A stretch of DNA of 64,000 bases from Arcicella lustrica (GTDB taxonomy: Bacteria; Bacteroidota; Bacteroidia; Cytophagales; Spirosomataceae), in assembly GCF_034930985.1 (NCBI RefSeq), contig NZ_JAYGIM010000003.1, positions 1 to 64,000 on the forward strand. Direction: 5' to 3'. Position numbers and translations under genes: made by a program. Shown in pieces: positions 1 through 7,341 of this stretch (its first letter is position 1; every line of letters starts with the position of its first letter). The notes beneath the pieces were generated by a model, which was not told where the DNA came from, did no database searches, and was given only the letters and a program-made list of their open reading frames with translations.

Positions 1-210
1 TTTATAATTTTTACGTGTTACAATGAGTCATTGTAACACTACTTTATAATTTTTACATGTTACAATGGGTCATTGTAATACTACTTTATAATTTTTACGT
101 GTTACAATGAGTCATTGTAACACTACTTTATAATTTTTACATGTTACAATGGGTCATTGTAATACTACTTTATAATTTTTACGTGTTACAATGAGTCATT
201 GTAATACGAC
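1..210. repeat. 42-bp tandem array 1 (5 units, alternating A/B)
   Basis: Five contiguous 42-bp units start at 1, 43, 85, 127 and 169. Each has an AT-rich spacer (TTTATAATTTTTAC), a hairpin and CTAC. In A-type units the hairpin is a perfect 12-bp inverted repeat, GTGTTACAATGA / TCATTGTAACAC, around one G (15-39 in unit 1). Units alternate A-B-A-B-A, giving a higher-order 84-bp period; the fifth is slightly diverged at its end. B units carry transitions that turn two pairs into G-U pairs and one into an A/C mismatch. The array starts at the first base, so it may extend leftwards. Period and layout match the arrays at 11431-11795 and 38328-38520. Confidence 0.95.
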
Positions 211-478
211 ATAAAAGTTAAAACCGTTTACTAAAAAATAAACGAAACAAACCAAGCTGTTTTTTACGCTATAAAAGACTCAAAAACAGCCTATAACAAG
301 ATTTTAAGAGCCTTTTTTACCGCTTAATAAAAATGCAGAAAAATTTTATTGAGGAATTTTGATTGTTTGATGGGAATGGGGAAATTGGGGGAAGGTTTTA
401 TCAAAAGTCATTTTACAAAATTCAAATAGACCTTGTTTAAAATACTTTTTAGAGAAAACACATCCATGATAATAAGAA
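211..478. other. Intergenic region, no gene seen
   Basis: AT-rich and without a convincing reading frame. A stem is visible at 256-264 (GCTGTTTTT) pairing with 282-290 (AAAAACAGC), which may be a weak terminator. The rest probably contains the promoter of the small membrane gene at 479, but no clear TAnnTTTG box was found. Confidence 0.5.
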
Positions 479-673
479 ATGAAAAAACTACTTCAAATTC
501 TACAAGTCGGTATTGCTCTATTACTTATTCTTGCTCTATTCTTTTGGGCAGGCTTATATGGAACAGGTCATAAAATTCCTGTAGAAACAGACATTATGGC
601 TTTAAAATATATAAGCGTACTCACCTTGTTATATATCATTTTAAAATATATTCGTCGAAGAATTAATAGATAA
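479..673 (+). CDS. Small two-TM membrane protein, unrecognised
   Basis: A 64-residue protein with two hydrophobic segments, about residues 8-27 and 41-58, the second followed by a strongly basic tail (YIRRRINR). This suggests an inner-membrane hairpin with the C-terminus in the cytoplasm by the positive-inside rule. No family was recognised. A perfect 8-bp inverted repeat (668-675 / 679-686) overlaps the stop codon and may end transcription. It stands alone between array 1 and the next small gene. The amino-acid pattern is convincingly membrane-protein-like, but a gene this short could be spurious. Confidence 0.55.
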   Translation: MKKLLQILQVGIALLLILALFFWAGLYGTGHKIPVETDIMALKYISVLTLLYIILKYIRRRINR

Positions 674-928
674 TTTTGAATTATCTAATGGCTTATGTAT
701 TTCCACAGCACGGATTTGTAATCCGTAAAAAAACGTCTGTTAATATATCCTTACTTATCACAGGGTTTAGTGTATAGAGGTTGAAAGATACAACAGACTT
801 GTAGAGAGCGTTTTTAATGGCGGATTTGAACACTTTTTTAGCTTTATTCCAAGACAATCACCAATTCTTATAGAACTGATTAATATTCAGCAGACAAAAT
901 TAGATTTTGGGAAATAAAATTAAAAACT
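674..928. other. Intergenic region with a REP-like hairpin
   Basis: No gene seen. It holds ACGGATT-TGT-AATCCGT, a perfect 7-bp hairpin at 710-726 followed by an A-rich stretch. It resembles the short palindromic repeats elsewhere in the window but shares no clear sequence with them. A near-match to the Bacteroidota -7 box (TAGATTTT) starts at about 901, only about 25 bases before the next start codon. Confidence 0.45.
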
Positions 929-1687
929 ATGAAAAGGAATATTTTTTTCATGTCGATAGGTGTATTATTATTATCCCTATCTCAGATTTATAGCCAAACT
1001 GCTTCTAAAGGAGTTATTTGGCTCCCTCAGAATTATCTTGATAGCATGAATGTTTGTGAAACGGAAAAAGAAGCGTATAATCGTTTCTTAAACCCAGTTC
1101 AAGCATTGTTATTAGAGAAAGGAAAATATAAAATTTTACTTTTCGAGCAAGAATACTTCCCAATTCCTTTAAAACGTGTTAGTAAAAATCAATATTTAAT
1201 CACGGATACAAATGTTAATGTTGATATGACTTTAGGTTTTGATGAAAAGCTAAAAGATAAAAAGACTGAGCTAATTTTTAACTCAGATACATCAATAGAT
1301 ATACTGTTTTATGACAAAGCCCAAGTTACTCGTAAAGTACACATGGTAAAGTATCATCGTTTAATACATCAGTATGACCCTTTAGCTATATTCTACGAAC
1401 GGAAACTAAAAGGTAAATACACTTTATTAGATGCCAATCATAAGAAAATTGATAGTTGGGCTATTGGTGACAATTTTACACTTAAATCAACATTGTTTGA
1501 AAACCTCAAATTGATTCATTTACCCGGCGGATGTAACAGTTGTATAGCTCTACCCATTTTTCGTTTAATAACCAAGAAGGGCATTGTAGAGGAAGTAAAA
1601 TTGGCATATTCAAAAGATGCTATCTATTGCTATATGGAAAAAAATAGAAATAGGACTTTACGTTATATACTCACTAAGTTGTTGTAA
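929..1687 (+). CDS. Secreted hypothetical protein
   Basis: A 252-residue protein with an N-terminal signal peptide (basic MKRN, hydrophobic core, cleavage probably near residue 22 before Gln), so exported to the periplasm or beyond. The mature part is a mixed alpha/beta sequence with a Cys pair near residues 201-205 (GGCNSC) that could form a disulphide or bind metal. There is no recognised domain, no lipobox and no TM segment beyond the signal. It lies in a run of unrelated small genes and is followed after 86 bp by another unrecognised gene. I do not recognise the family. Confidence 0.7.
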   Translation: MKRNIFFMSIGVLLLSLSQIYSQTASKGVIWLPQNYLDSMNVCETEKEAYNRFLNPVQALLLEKGKYKILLFEQEYFPIPLKRVSKNQYLITDTNVNVDMTLGFDEKLKDKKTELIFNSDTSIDILFYDKAQVTRKVHMVKYHRLIHQYDPLAIFYERKLKGKYTLLDANHKKIDSWAIGDNFTLKSTLFENLKLIHLPGGCNSCIALPIFRLITKKGIVEEVKLAYSKDAIYCYMEKNRNRTLRYILTKLL

Positions 1688-1773
1688 TAAATGTAAGTTG
1701 TCCTGCTATTGGCATTGTCTGCTCTGCCGAAATTATTGCTTTAAATATTGTTCCAATAAAATTTATAAATATT

Positions 1774-2148
1774 ATGCGTAAGGATTTAGAGATTACAGAA
1801 AAAGGGATTCTGATTAGAATATCAAAAAGGTATAAAGAGAATATGTCGGCAGAGTATCTCTATGAGTCAACAAGAGGAGTTTGGAAGTTAGGGAATGGAA
1901 GGTATGAGAACGCTGATTATGCCTTTGCTATTGCCAATGGCTTTATTTTAGAGGTTTACAAAATAGACTCGTGGCATCCAGCAGGAACAACTCAATATGC
2001 TACTCGTGATGATGTATATATAGAAGGTCGTAAAGAGTTTTTAGGAACCTTAGCAGAAGAAAGTATAAGAGCAAAATACATAGGAAAAAGTGTTCAAGAG
2101 TATTTCAAACAAGGTAACTCAAATCCAATCAATTATATAAATATTTGA
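1774..2148 (+). CDS. Conserved-looking 124-residue protein, unrecognised
   Basis: A soluble 124-residue protein without signal or TM segment. The pattern of a tryptophan (RGVWKL), a hydrophobic strand pair (DYAFAIANGFILEVYKI), a W-x-PAGTT loop and a C-terminal YIGKSVQEYF...NPINYINI has the look of a small beta-barrel ligand-binding domain of the PUA/ASCH kind. That is fold-level inference only. Such domains often accompany nucleic-acid-modifying or defence proteins, but no partner is seen here. The stop codon is followed six bases later by the REP/terminator unit at 2155. Confidence 0.65.
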   Translation: MRKDLEITEKGILIRISKRYKENMSAEYLYESTRGVWKLGNGRYENADYAFAIANGFILEVYKIDSWHPAGTTQYATRDDVYIEGRKEFLGTLAEESIRAKYIGKSVQEYFKQGNSNPINYINI

Positions 2149-2154
2149 TGCTTT

Positions 2155-2240
2155 GCCGAAGTTCGTGTCTCCACGAACTTCTTTTTTGATAAATAATCAC
2201 AGTCAACAAATAGTCGTCCGTGAAGACACGGACAACGGCT
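2155..2240. repeat. REP/terminator double-hairpin unit, copy 1
   Basis: Two hairpins in one unit. The first is GAAGTTCGTG-TCTC-CACGAACTTC (2158-2181, perfect 10-bp arms) followed at once by a T-tract, so it would work as a plus-strand intrinsic terminator. The second is GTCCGTG-AAGA-CACGGAC (2216-2233), followed by AACGGCT. GCCG before the first and CGGCT after the second are complementary ends. Copies occur at 2757-2854 and 3927-4001, and relatives flank the second RAYT near 38.7 and 39.4 kb. Confidence 0.9.
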
Positions 2241-2248
2241 GAGAAAAT

Positions 2249-2737
2249 ATGCACATATTTCAACATTTAGTTGGTCAAACTATTAAAGATATAAAGCGAA
2301 GAGACAAAGAAGTTGATTATGATTTCTATATGCCTGTTGGGCTTCATTTCATTACTAATAAAGAAGAAAATGAATTAGGGCTTTATATTGGAGTATTAAA
2401 TGATGGTGCTTCAACTGACATTACAATTATCAATACTGATGACCTTTTGGATAGAAACGGTGCAGATTTTTCAGTAGAAACTTTTTTAAACAAGCTAAAG
2501 CCTAATGATGAGTTAATTCCGTTTATTGGTGAAAAAATTTTAAAGATTCGATTAGCTAAATTTATTATCTCAGAAATACGAGGAGAAACATTTAATATTG
2601 TAAATGGGACTTATGCAGGTGTTGAACTTATTACAACTAATAATAAATTTACTTTTTACAACAACAATGGAGGATGTTTATCAATAAATGAAGAAGTACA
2701 AATACCACTTTCAGAAAGATGGATATGGAATGAATAA
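2249..2737 (+). CDS. Soluble hypothetical protein
   Basis: A 162-residue acidic, soluble protein with no signal peptide, TM segment or recognised motif. It is rich in short beta-strand-like stretches (ELGLYIGVL, TDITIINTDDLL, GVELITTNNKFTFYNNNGG). The start at 2249 lies eight bases after REP/terminator copy 1, and copy 2 begins 20 bases after its stop, so the gene sits as a separate transcription unit between two palindromic units. Isolated genes of this kind in accessory regions are sometimes immunity or toxin-antitoxin partners, but nothing in the sequence shows that. Confidence 0.6.
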   Translation: MHIFQHLVGQTIKDIKRRDKEVDYDFYMPVGLHFITNKEENELGLYIGVLNDGASTDITIINTDDLLDRNGADFSVETFLNKLKPNDELIPFIGEKILKIRLAKFIISEIRGETFNIVNGTYAGVELITTNNKFTFYNNNGGCLSINEEVQIPLSERWIWNE

Positions 2738-2756
2738 CCCTAGCGGTTCTAGGTAT

Positions 2757-2854
2757 AGCCGAAGTTCGTATCTCCACGAACTTCTTTTTTGATAAATAAT
2801 TAAAACACCATCATAATCAACAAATAGTTGTCCGTGAAGACACGGACAACGGCT
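2757..2854. repeat. REP/terminator double-hairpin unit, copy 2
   Basis: Same architecture as copy 1. GAAGTTCGTA-TCTC-CACGAACTTC lies at 2761-2784 (one arm base changed) with a T-tract, then TTGTCCGTG-AAGA-CACGGACAA at 2828-2849, ending ACGGCT. A separate short hairpin, CCTAG-CGGTT-CTAGG (2739-2753), sits directly before it, just after the stop of the preceding gene. The first hairpin plus T-tract would terminate that gene. Confidence 0.88.
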
Positions 2855-2912
2855 AAAATCCTTATAGGTTTAATTAAAAATGCTTCATAATACCTAAATA
2901 AAGATAATCCTT

Positions 2913-3164
2913 ATGAAAGAAAACAGAAAATTCGAAGAATTGACCTTAGAAGAGCTAAAAGCAAAACAAAAAAAGTTTAAGGCTTTTGTGGGCATTCTCA
3001 GTATAATAACGCTCATTACAACATTTGGGCTAATATACTTTGCTATAAAAAGTAACAAGTATAATTTGCTTATACTTTGTGGTAGTTTTTCATTTGCTCT
3101 TTTTATCTGTTCTTATATCTTAAAGCAGATTGAAACGGAAATAAAATCACGAGATTTAAAATAG
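2913..3164 (+). CDS. Small two-TM membrane protein
   Basis: An 83-residue protein. An N-terminal charged helix (residues 1-24, rich in Glu and Lys) is followed by two TM helices, about 26-46 and 52-70, and a charged C-terminal tail. Both termini are predicted cytoplasmic. No family recognised. It lies between REP copy 2 and the palindromes ahead of the RAYT gene. The clean amphipathic-plus-hairpin layout supports a real gene, but its function cannot be inferred. Confidence 0.55.
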   Translation: MKENRKFEELTLEELKAKQKKFKAFVGILSIITLITTFGLIYFAIKSNKYNLLILCGSFSFALFICSYILKQIETEIKSRDLK

Positions 3165-3217
3165 GTTTTTGGGAGAAGGTTGTGTCTTTTAAAAATTGTT
3201 TTCACGGATAAATAAAA

Positions 3218-3312
3218 GGTAACCGCAAGGGTTACCACTACAATTTGCTTTGATTCATTTTTATCTCTGGATTTACCTCATAAAATGTAGCGGCAATCCT
3301 TTACGGTTGCCG
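3218..3312. repeat. Inverted REP pair (BIME-like) before RAYT 1
   Basis: A forward element GGTAACC-GCAAG-GGTTACC followed by ACTACAATTT (3218-3246) faces an inverted diverged copy, TGTAGCGGCAATCC-TTTAC-GGTTGCCG (3286-3312). The second is recognisable as the reverse complement of the first with several substitutions. This head-to-head arrangement is that of bacterial interspersed mosaic elements. A third copy, GGTAACTC-CAA-GAGTTACC followed by ACTACAATTT, lies at 38550-38577, upstream of the other RAYT gene. Confidence 0.85.
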
Positions 3313-3344
3313 AAAATGAACACAATATTTTTACACTTAATCCT

Positions 3345-3908
3345 ATGCCAAACAAAAAATCAAGACATTCTATTCGATACAAAAACCACGATTATTCTGC
3401 AGGTGGCTCATATTTTATCACGATTTGTTCAATCAATCGTGAAAATATTTTTGGCAAAATTGTAAACCAACAAATGAATCTATCATACTTAGGCTCAATT
3501 ATTGAAAAGGAATGGTTAAATATTCCAAATCGTTTTTCTTACGTTGCGATAGATACTTTTCAAATTATGCCAAATCATCTTCATGCAATTATTCATATAG
3601 AAAGAAATAAGATTAATGAAGATGAAGCTATTCTAAAATTCCCTAAACATACTCTTTTGGGAAATATCATTGGGAGCTTTAAATCTTTAGTCTTCTACAA
3701 CTTTTATAAATATTTAAAAGACAATCATTTAATACAACAACAGTCTGCAAAAGTTTGGCAAAGAAATTATTGGGAACATATTATTCGTTTTGAAAATGAA
3801 TTACATAAGTGCCAACAATACATCATCACAAATCCCCAAAGATGGAGTGAAGACGCTGACAACTTAGAAAAGTTATTGTTAAGAATGGAAGAAAAGAAGA
3901 GTCCTTAA
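3345..3908 (+). CDS. REP-associated tyrosine transposase (RAYT, Y1_Tnp)
   Basis: 187 residues, normal size for a RAYT. The HUH nuclease motif is NHLH with H78 and H80, preceded by the usual FQIMPNHLHAII context. Candidate nucleophile tyrosines are Y142 (RNYWEHIIRFE) and Y159 (CQQYIITNP), and the C-terminal YIxxNPxxW signature is present. Family knowledge: RAYTs are single-copy domesticated relatives of IS200/IS605 TnpA that cleave single-stranded REP hairpins. Here inverted REPs lie just upstream (3218-3312) and other REP/terminator units lie at 2155, 2757 and 3927. No tnpB and no IS ends were seen. It is only distantly similar to the second RAYT at 38855. Confidence 0.93.
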   Translation: MPNKKSRHSIRYKNHDYSAGGSYFITICSINRENIFGKIVNQQMNLSYLGSIIEKEWLNIPNRFSYVAIDTFQIMPNHLHAIIHIERNKINEDEAILKFPKHTLLGNIIGSFKSLVFYNFYKYLKDNHLIQQQSAKVWQRNYWEHIIRFENELHKCQQYIITNPQRWSEDADNLEKLLLRMEEKKSP

Positions 3909-3926
3909 TATTTATTCAAAGTTTAT

Positions 3927-4001
3927 CTTATCTCCACGAACTTCTTTTTTGATAAACAATCAACAAATAGTTGTCCGTGAAGACACGGACAATGAACGGC
4001 T
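3927..4001. repeat. REP/terminator unit, copy 3 (left hairpin decayed)
   Basis: The right hairpin TTGTCCGTG-AAGA-CACGGACAA (3971-3992) is intact. The first hairpin keeps only its right arm (CACGAACTTC plus T-tract, 3935-3950) because the left arm has been replaced by unrelated sequence. The ending is ...AATGAACGGCT, with a small insertion compared with the other copies. It follows the stop of RAYT 1. Confidence 0.82.
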
Positions 4002-4116
4002 GATAATAAAATCAAACGAATGTAAAGTCGTTCTACAAATCATTTAATTTTCAAGAATAGGGTAAAAAAAGGCATTTTTAGCCTTATGTTTACAATACTC
4101 TCAAATGAAATGATTT

Positions 4117-7100
4117 ATGAAATATTATCTATTCTTAGCTTGCTCCCTCCTATTTTCTATTCAGGTTACTGCCCAGATAAAACCTGTTGTCAAAAACTTA
4201 CATTATCAACCTTTTCAGGGAAATGGATTTGTTTGTGTTAATCCAAAACAAAAATTCAATCGAGCTTTGTATGGTGGCAATTCTGCTTTCAGAGTAGAAG
4301 CTGGCGATTTCCCAGAGTTTGCTTTGTATTTGCCCGGCATGGGTGGAAACTGTAAAATCGGTTTATTGAATGGCACAAAAAGTAAATGGCTATCGGAAGC
4401 ACAGAAAATCCAAACAATATATCAAGATGGAGCAATGCACTACAAAATTCAAGATGAATTACTAGGTGATGCCATGTTGATATTGAAAGTAACAGCTACT
4501 TACACACACGAAGCCATGCTGATTGAATATCATTATGAAGGAAATGAGCCCAAACAAACCCAAATATTAACTTTGTTTGGTGGCATTACTGCAAAGAAGT
4601 TTTCAAGAGATGGCGATATTGGTGCCGACCCAGAAAGCAATTTCTATCTAAAAGCTGAAAATTGTAGCAATAATAAAATCAAGCTCTCGAAAAATACTTT
4701 TCAAATTCAATATCAGCCTAAAGATTCTACGCAAGTTGTTTCAGGACTTTTTCCTAGCAATTATACTTTAGCAATTACAGAGGCTAATGCTCAACAATCG
4801 CCTTTGTCTGTAAAAAACTTTGCTGATAAAATCACTAATCCATGCTTGATGAGTATCGGCGATTTACAAAAGACGGAGCAATTTATCTTGATTCAAAAAG
4901 GAAATAGTACTGATATTACTTATACAGAAATCCCTTCTTTTAAAAAGCAAAATGAAGTATTGCGTCAGAAAATCGTCAATACGATTCAAATTAAAACGCC
5001 TGATACTTTATTGAATCCGATGGGACAAGCATTAAGTTTGGCTGCCGATGCCATTTGGGATAGTCCAACTTATATGCACGGAGCTGTTGCTTGGCGAATG
5101 CGTTTGCCTGCTTGGCGTGGTCCTTATATTGCTGATGTACTTGGGCAACATGATAGAGCAAAAACACATTTCACTGCTTATTCAAAATCTCAGGTTGGTG
5201 ATGATTTTCCTTTAATACACTCTTTTCCAGATACTGCGATGCACTTGGCTCGTCAAATTGAGAAAATTGGGAAAGGTATTTTTACAGAAGGATATATCTG
5301 TAGAAATCCGAATGGAGATATTCGTGCGCATCATTATGATATGAATTTGGTTTATATCGACCAACTCTTAAATCACTTTAATTGGACTGGCGACACTACT
5401 TATCTTCGTGAAATGTGGCCGATAATTGAAAAGCATTTGGCTTGGGAAAAACATAATTTTGATGCTGATAACGACGGACTTTACGATGCTTATTGCTGTA
5501 TTTGGGCAAGTGATGCTTTGCAATATAGTGGTGGTGGCGTTACGCATTCTACGGCTTATAATTATCGGGCTTTTCGTTCAGCGGCTTTCTTGGCTAAATT
5601 ATTAGGCAAAAATGCCAAACCTTATGAAAAAGAAGCCAACAAGATTTATAAAGCGTTGCAAGAAAAATTATGGTTGGAAGAAACTGGTTGTTTTGCTGAA
5701 TATAAAGATGCTTTGGGCTTACAATTAACGCATCCTTCGGCAGGGCTTTGGACAATCTATCATGCTATCGACGCACAAGCGGCTTCGCCCAAGCAACAAT
5801 ATCTGATGACAAAATATGTTGAAAATAACATTCCGCATATTCCTTACAGCATTCCAGCACTCAAACAAGATTTTTATCAGCTTAGTACCACCAATTGGCA
5901 ACCTTATACTTGGAGTATTAATAATGTAGCTTTGGGCGAAAACTTGCATACTTCTTTAGCTTGTTGGCAAGCAGGCAATAAAAATTTAGCTTATGAAATT
6001 TGGCGAAATACCCTCATCGAAAGTCTTTATACTTCTGCTTCTCCGGGTGGATTTGAACAATTATCGAGTTTAGATGCCATCAGAGGAGAATTGTATAGAG
6101 ATTTTGCCGATGGAATCGGTATGGCTGGAAGAAGTTTGGTAGAAGGTTTATTTGGAATCAGACCACAACTATTAGAAAGTAAAATACTTATCCAACCGGG
6201 TTTTCCCAATGAATGGGCTTATGCCAATCTTAAAACAAGCGACATTGAGTTTAATTTCAAGAAAAATACAAAGCTTTATGAGTACGAAATAAAAACCTTT
6301 TGGACGAAAAATACTGAAATCATCCTAAGTATTCCAGCAGAGTACACAAAAGTAAAATCGGTTTTGGTGAATGGTAAACCAACAAAATTTACTTGGAAAA
6401 CTAACGGGAATGATGAACCAATCCTTGAAATTAATACACAAAAAGGAAAAAATTTTTTGGTGAAAGTGTTATTTGAAGGAAATAAAATCAACCCTAAAAC
6501 AAATAATCTAGTAAAAGAAAAAGTTGAAATTGTCCATCAAAAACAACAAAATCTTACTGAAAATCAAGTATATAAAACCATTGATTTAAGCAGTACTTTC
6601 AACGATAAAGTTACCCATATTTTTAAAAACAAGTATTTATCACCACGACCGCAAAGTGCTACTTTACAATTACCGATTCAAGGAATTGGTAATTGGTGTT
6701 ACCCTTTGGTGGAAGCCAATATTGATGATTCTGGACTTCGTCAAAAAGCAAAGCAACAAAATGGTCTTATTCATTATCAACAAATTCCATTTGCTACTCC
6801 TGTTGATAGCAACAACGCAAATATTGCTTTTGCTAGTAAATGGGATAATTTTCCAGATACTTTGTTGATTCTTTCCAAGGAAAAGATACAAGGTAAAAAT
6901 ATGCACCTGTTAATGGCTGGAACAACTAACCCAATGCAAAGCCAAATGGTGAATGGAAAAATTGTGATTCGATATGAAAGTGGTGAGCAAACTACTTTTG
7001 AATTGCATAATCCAAACAATTGGTGGCCAATCGAGCAAGATTATTTTTATGATGGAAAAGCATTTCAATACTCTCAGTCAGCACGCCCAACACGATTGTT

Positions 7101-7296
7101 ATTAAAATCAGGAGAATTTGTGAAAGAACCCGCCAAACATACAAGTATCAAAGGCTTTAGCAATATGGCAATTGATGGCGGTGCAGCTAATGTGTATCAA
7201 TTCCCTATTCTTTCAAAACCAATCAAATCCATTCAAGTAATTTCACTTTGTAATGATGTTATTATTGGTTTGATGGCGGTTACTGTTCAAGAATAA
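4117..7296 (+). CDS. Large secreted DUF4450-like protein, probable glycoside hydrolase
   Basis: 1059 residues with a signal peptide (1-20, cleaved after TAQ or near it). The N-terminal roughly 290 residues are beta-rich. Residues about 300-690 look like an (alpha/alpha)6 barrel of the glycosidase type, with aromatic and acidic loops such as GAVAWRMRLPAWRGPY, NFDADNDGLYDAYCCIW and SPGGFEQLSS. The C-terminal 350 residues are beta-sandwich-like. This is the layout of Bacteroidota DUF4450-type polysaccharide-degrading proteins. The exact CAZy family and substrate cannot be settled here. It is monocistronic: REP unit and 115 bp before it, a bidirectional terminator after it. TATGTTTA at about 4085 is a possible -7 box. 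Confidence 0.75.
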   Translation: MKYYLFLACSLLFSIQVTAQIKPVVKNLHYQPFQGNGFVCVNPKQKFNRALYGGNSAFRVEAGDFPEFALYLPGMGGNCKIGLLNGTKSKWLSEAQKIQTIYQDGAMHYKIQDELLGDAMLILKVTATYTHEAMLIEYHYEGNEPKQTQILTLFGGITAKKFSRDGDIGADPESNFYLKAENCSNNKIKLSKNTFQIQYQPKDSTQVVSGLFPSNYTLAITEANAQQSPLSVKNFADKITNPCLMSIGDLQKTEQFILIQKGNSTDITYTEIPSFKKQNEVLRQKIVNTIQIKTPDTLLNPMGQALSLAADAIWDSPTYMHGAVAWRMRLPAWRGPYIADVLGQHDRAKTHFTAYSKSQVGDDFPLIHSFPDTAMHLARQIEKIGKGIFTEGYICRNPNGDIRAHHYDMNLVYIDQLLNHFNWTGDTTYLREMWPIIEKHLAWEKHNFDADNDGLYDAYCCIWASDALQYSGGGVTHSTAYNYRAFRSAAFLAKLLGKNAKPYEKEANKIYKALQEKLWLEETGCFAEYKDALGLQLTHPSAGLWTIYHAIDAQAASPKQQYLMTKYVENNIPHIPYSIPALKQDFYQLSTTNWQPYTWSINNVALGENLHTSLACWQAGNKNLAYEIWRNTLIESLYTSASPGGFEQLSSLDAIRGELYRDFADGIGMAGRSLVEGLFGIRPQLLESKILIQPGFPNEWAYANLKTSDIEFNFKKNTKLYEYEIKTFWTKNTEIILSIPAEYTKVKSVLVNGKPTKFTWKTNGNDEPILEINTQKGKNFLVKVLFEGNKINPKTNNLVKEKVEIVHQKQQNLTENQVYKTIDLSSTFNDKVTHIFKNKYLSPRPQSATLQLPIQGIGNWCYPLVEANIDDSGLRQKAKQQNGLIHYQQIPFATPVDSNNANIAFASKWDNFPDTLLILSKEKIQGKNMHLLMAGTTNPMQSQMVNGKIVIRYESGEQTTFELHNPNNWWPIEQDYFYDGKAFQYSQSARPTRLLLKSGEFVKEPAKHTSIKGFSNMAIDGGAANVYQFPILSKPIKSIQVISLCNDVIIGLMAVTVQE

Positions 7297-7305
7297 TTGA
7301 GCTAC

Positions 7306-7341
7306 AGATTGGAGATAATGTTTTTTCATTATCTCCAATCT
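7306..7341. terminator. Bidirectional terminator between convergent genes
   Basis: AGATTGGAGATAATG (7306-7320) and CATTATCTCCAATCT (7327-7341) form perfect 15-bp arms around a T6 loop. The right arm overlaps the stop codon of the minus-strand glycosyltransferase, so one stem serves both converging genes. Confidence 0.85.

Noticed and set aside
1..210. CRISPR array
   Set aside because: Units are contiguous 42-bp copies with no unique spacers, and no cas genes are present. The same holds for the arrays at 11431 and 38328.
3250..3465. 71-codon ORF upstream of RAYT 1
   Set aside because: It overlaps the RAYT gene in another frame and reads through the REP pair; the product shows no protein-like conservation pattern.
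3345..3908. IS200/IS605 insertion sequence
   Set aside because: HUH and Tyr motifs fit, but the YIxxNPxxW tail, REP surroundings and absence of tnpB and IS ends favour a RAYT. The same applies to 38855-39385.
2155..4001. Integron-type gene cassettes
   Set aside because: No integrase gene and no attC-like R/L core sites; the hairpins are REP-like with AAGA/TCTC loops.
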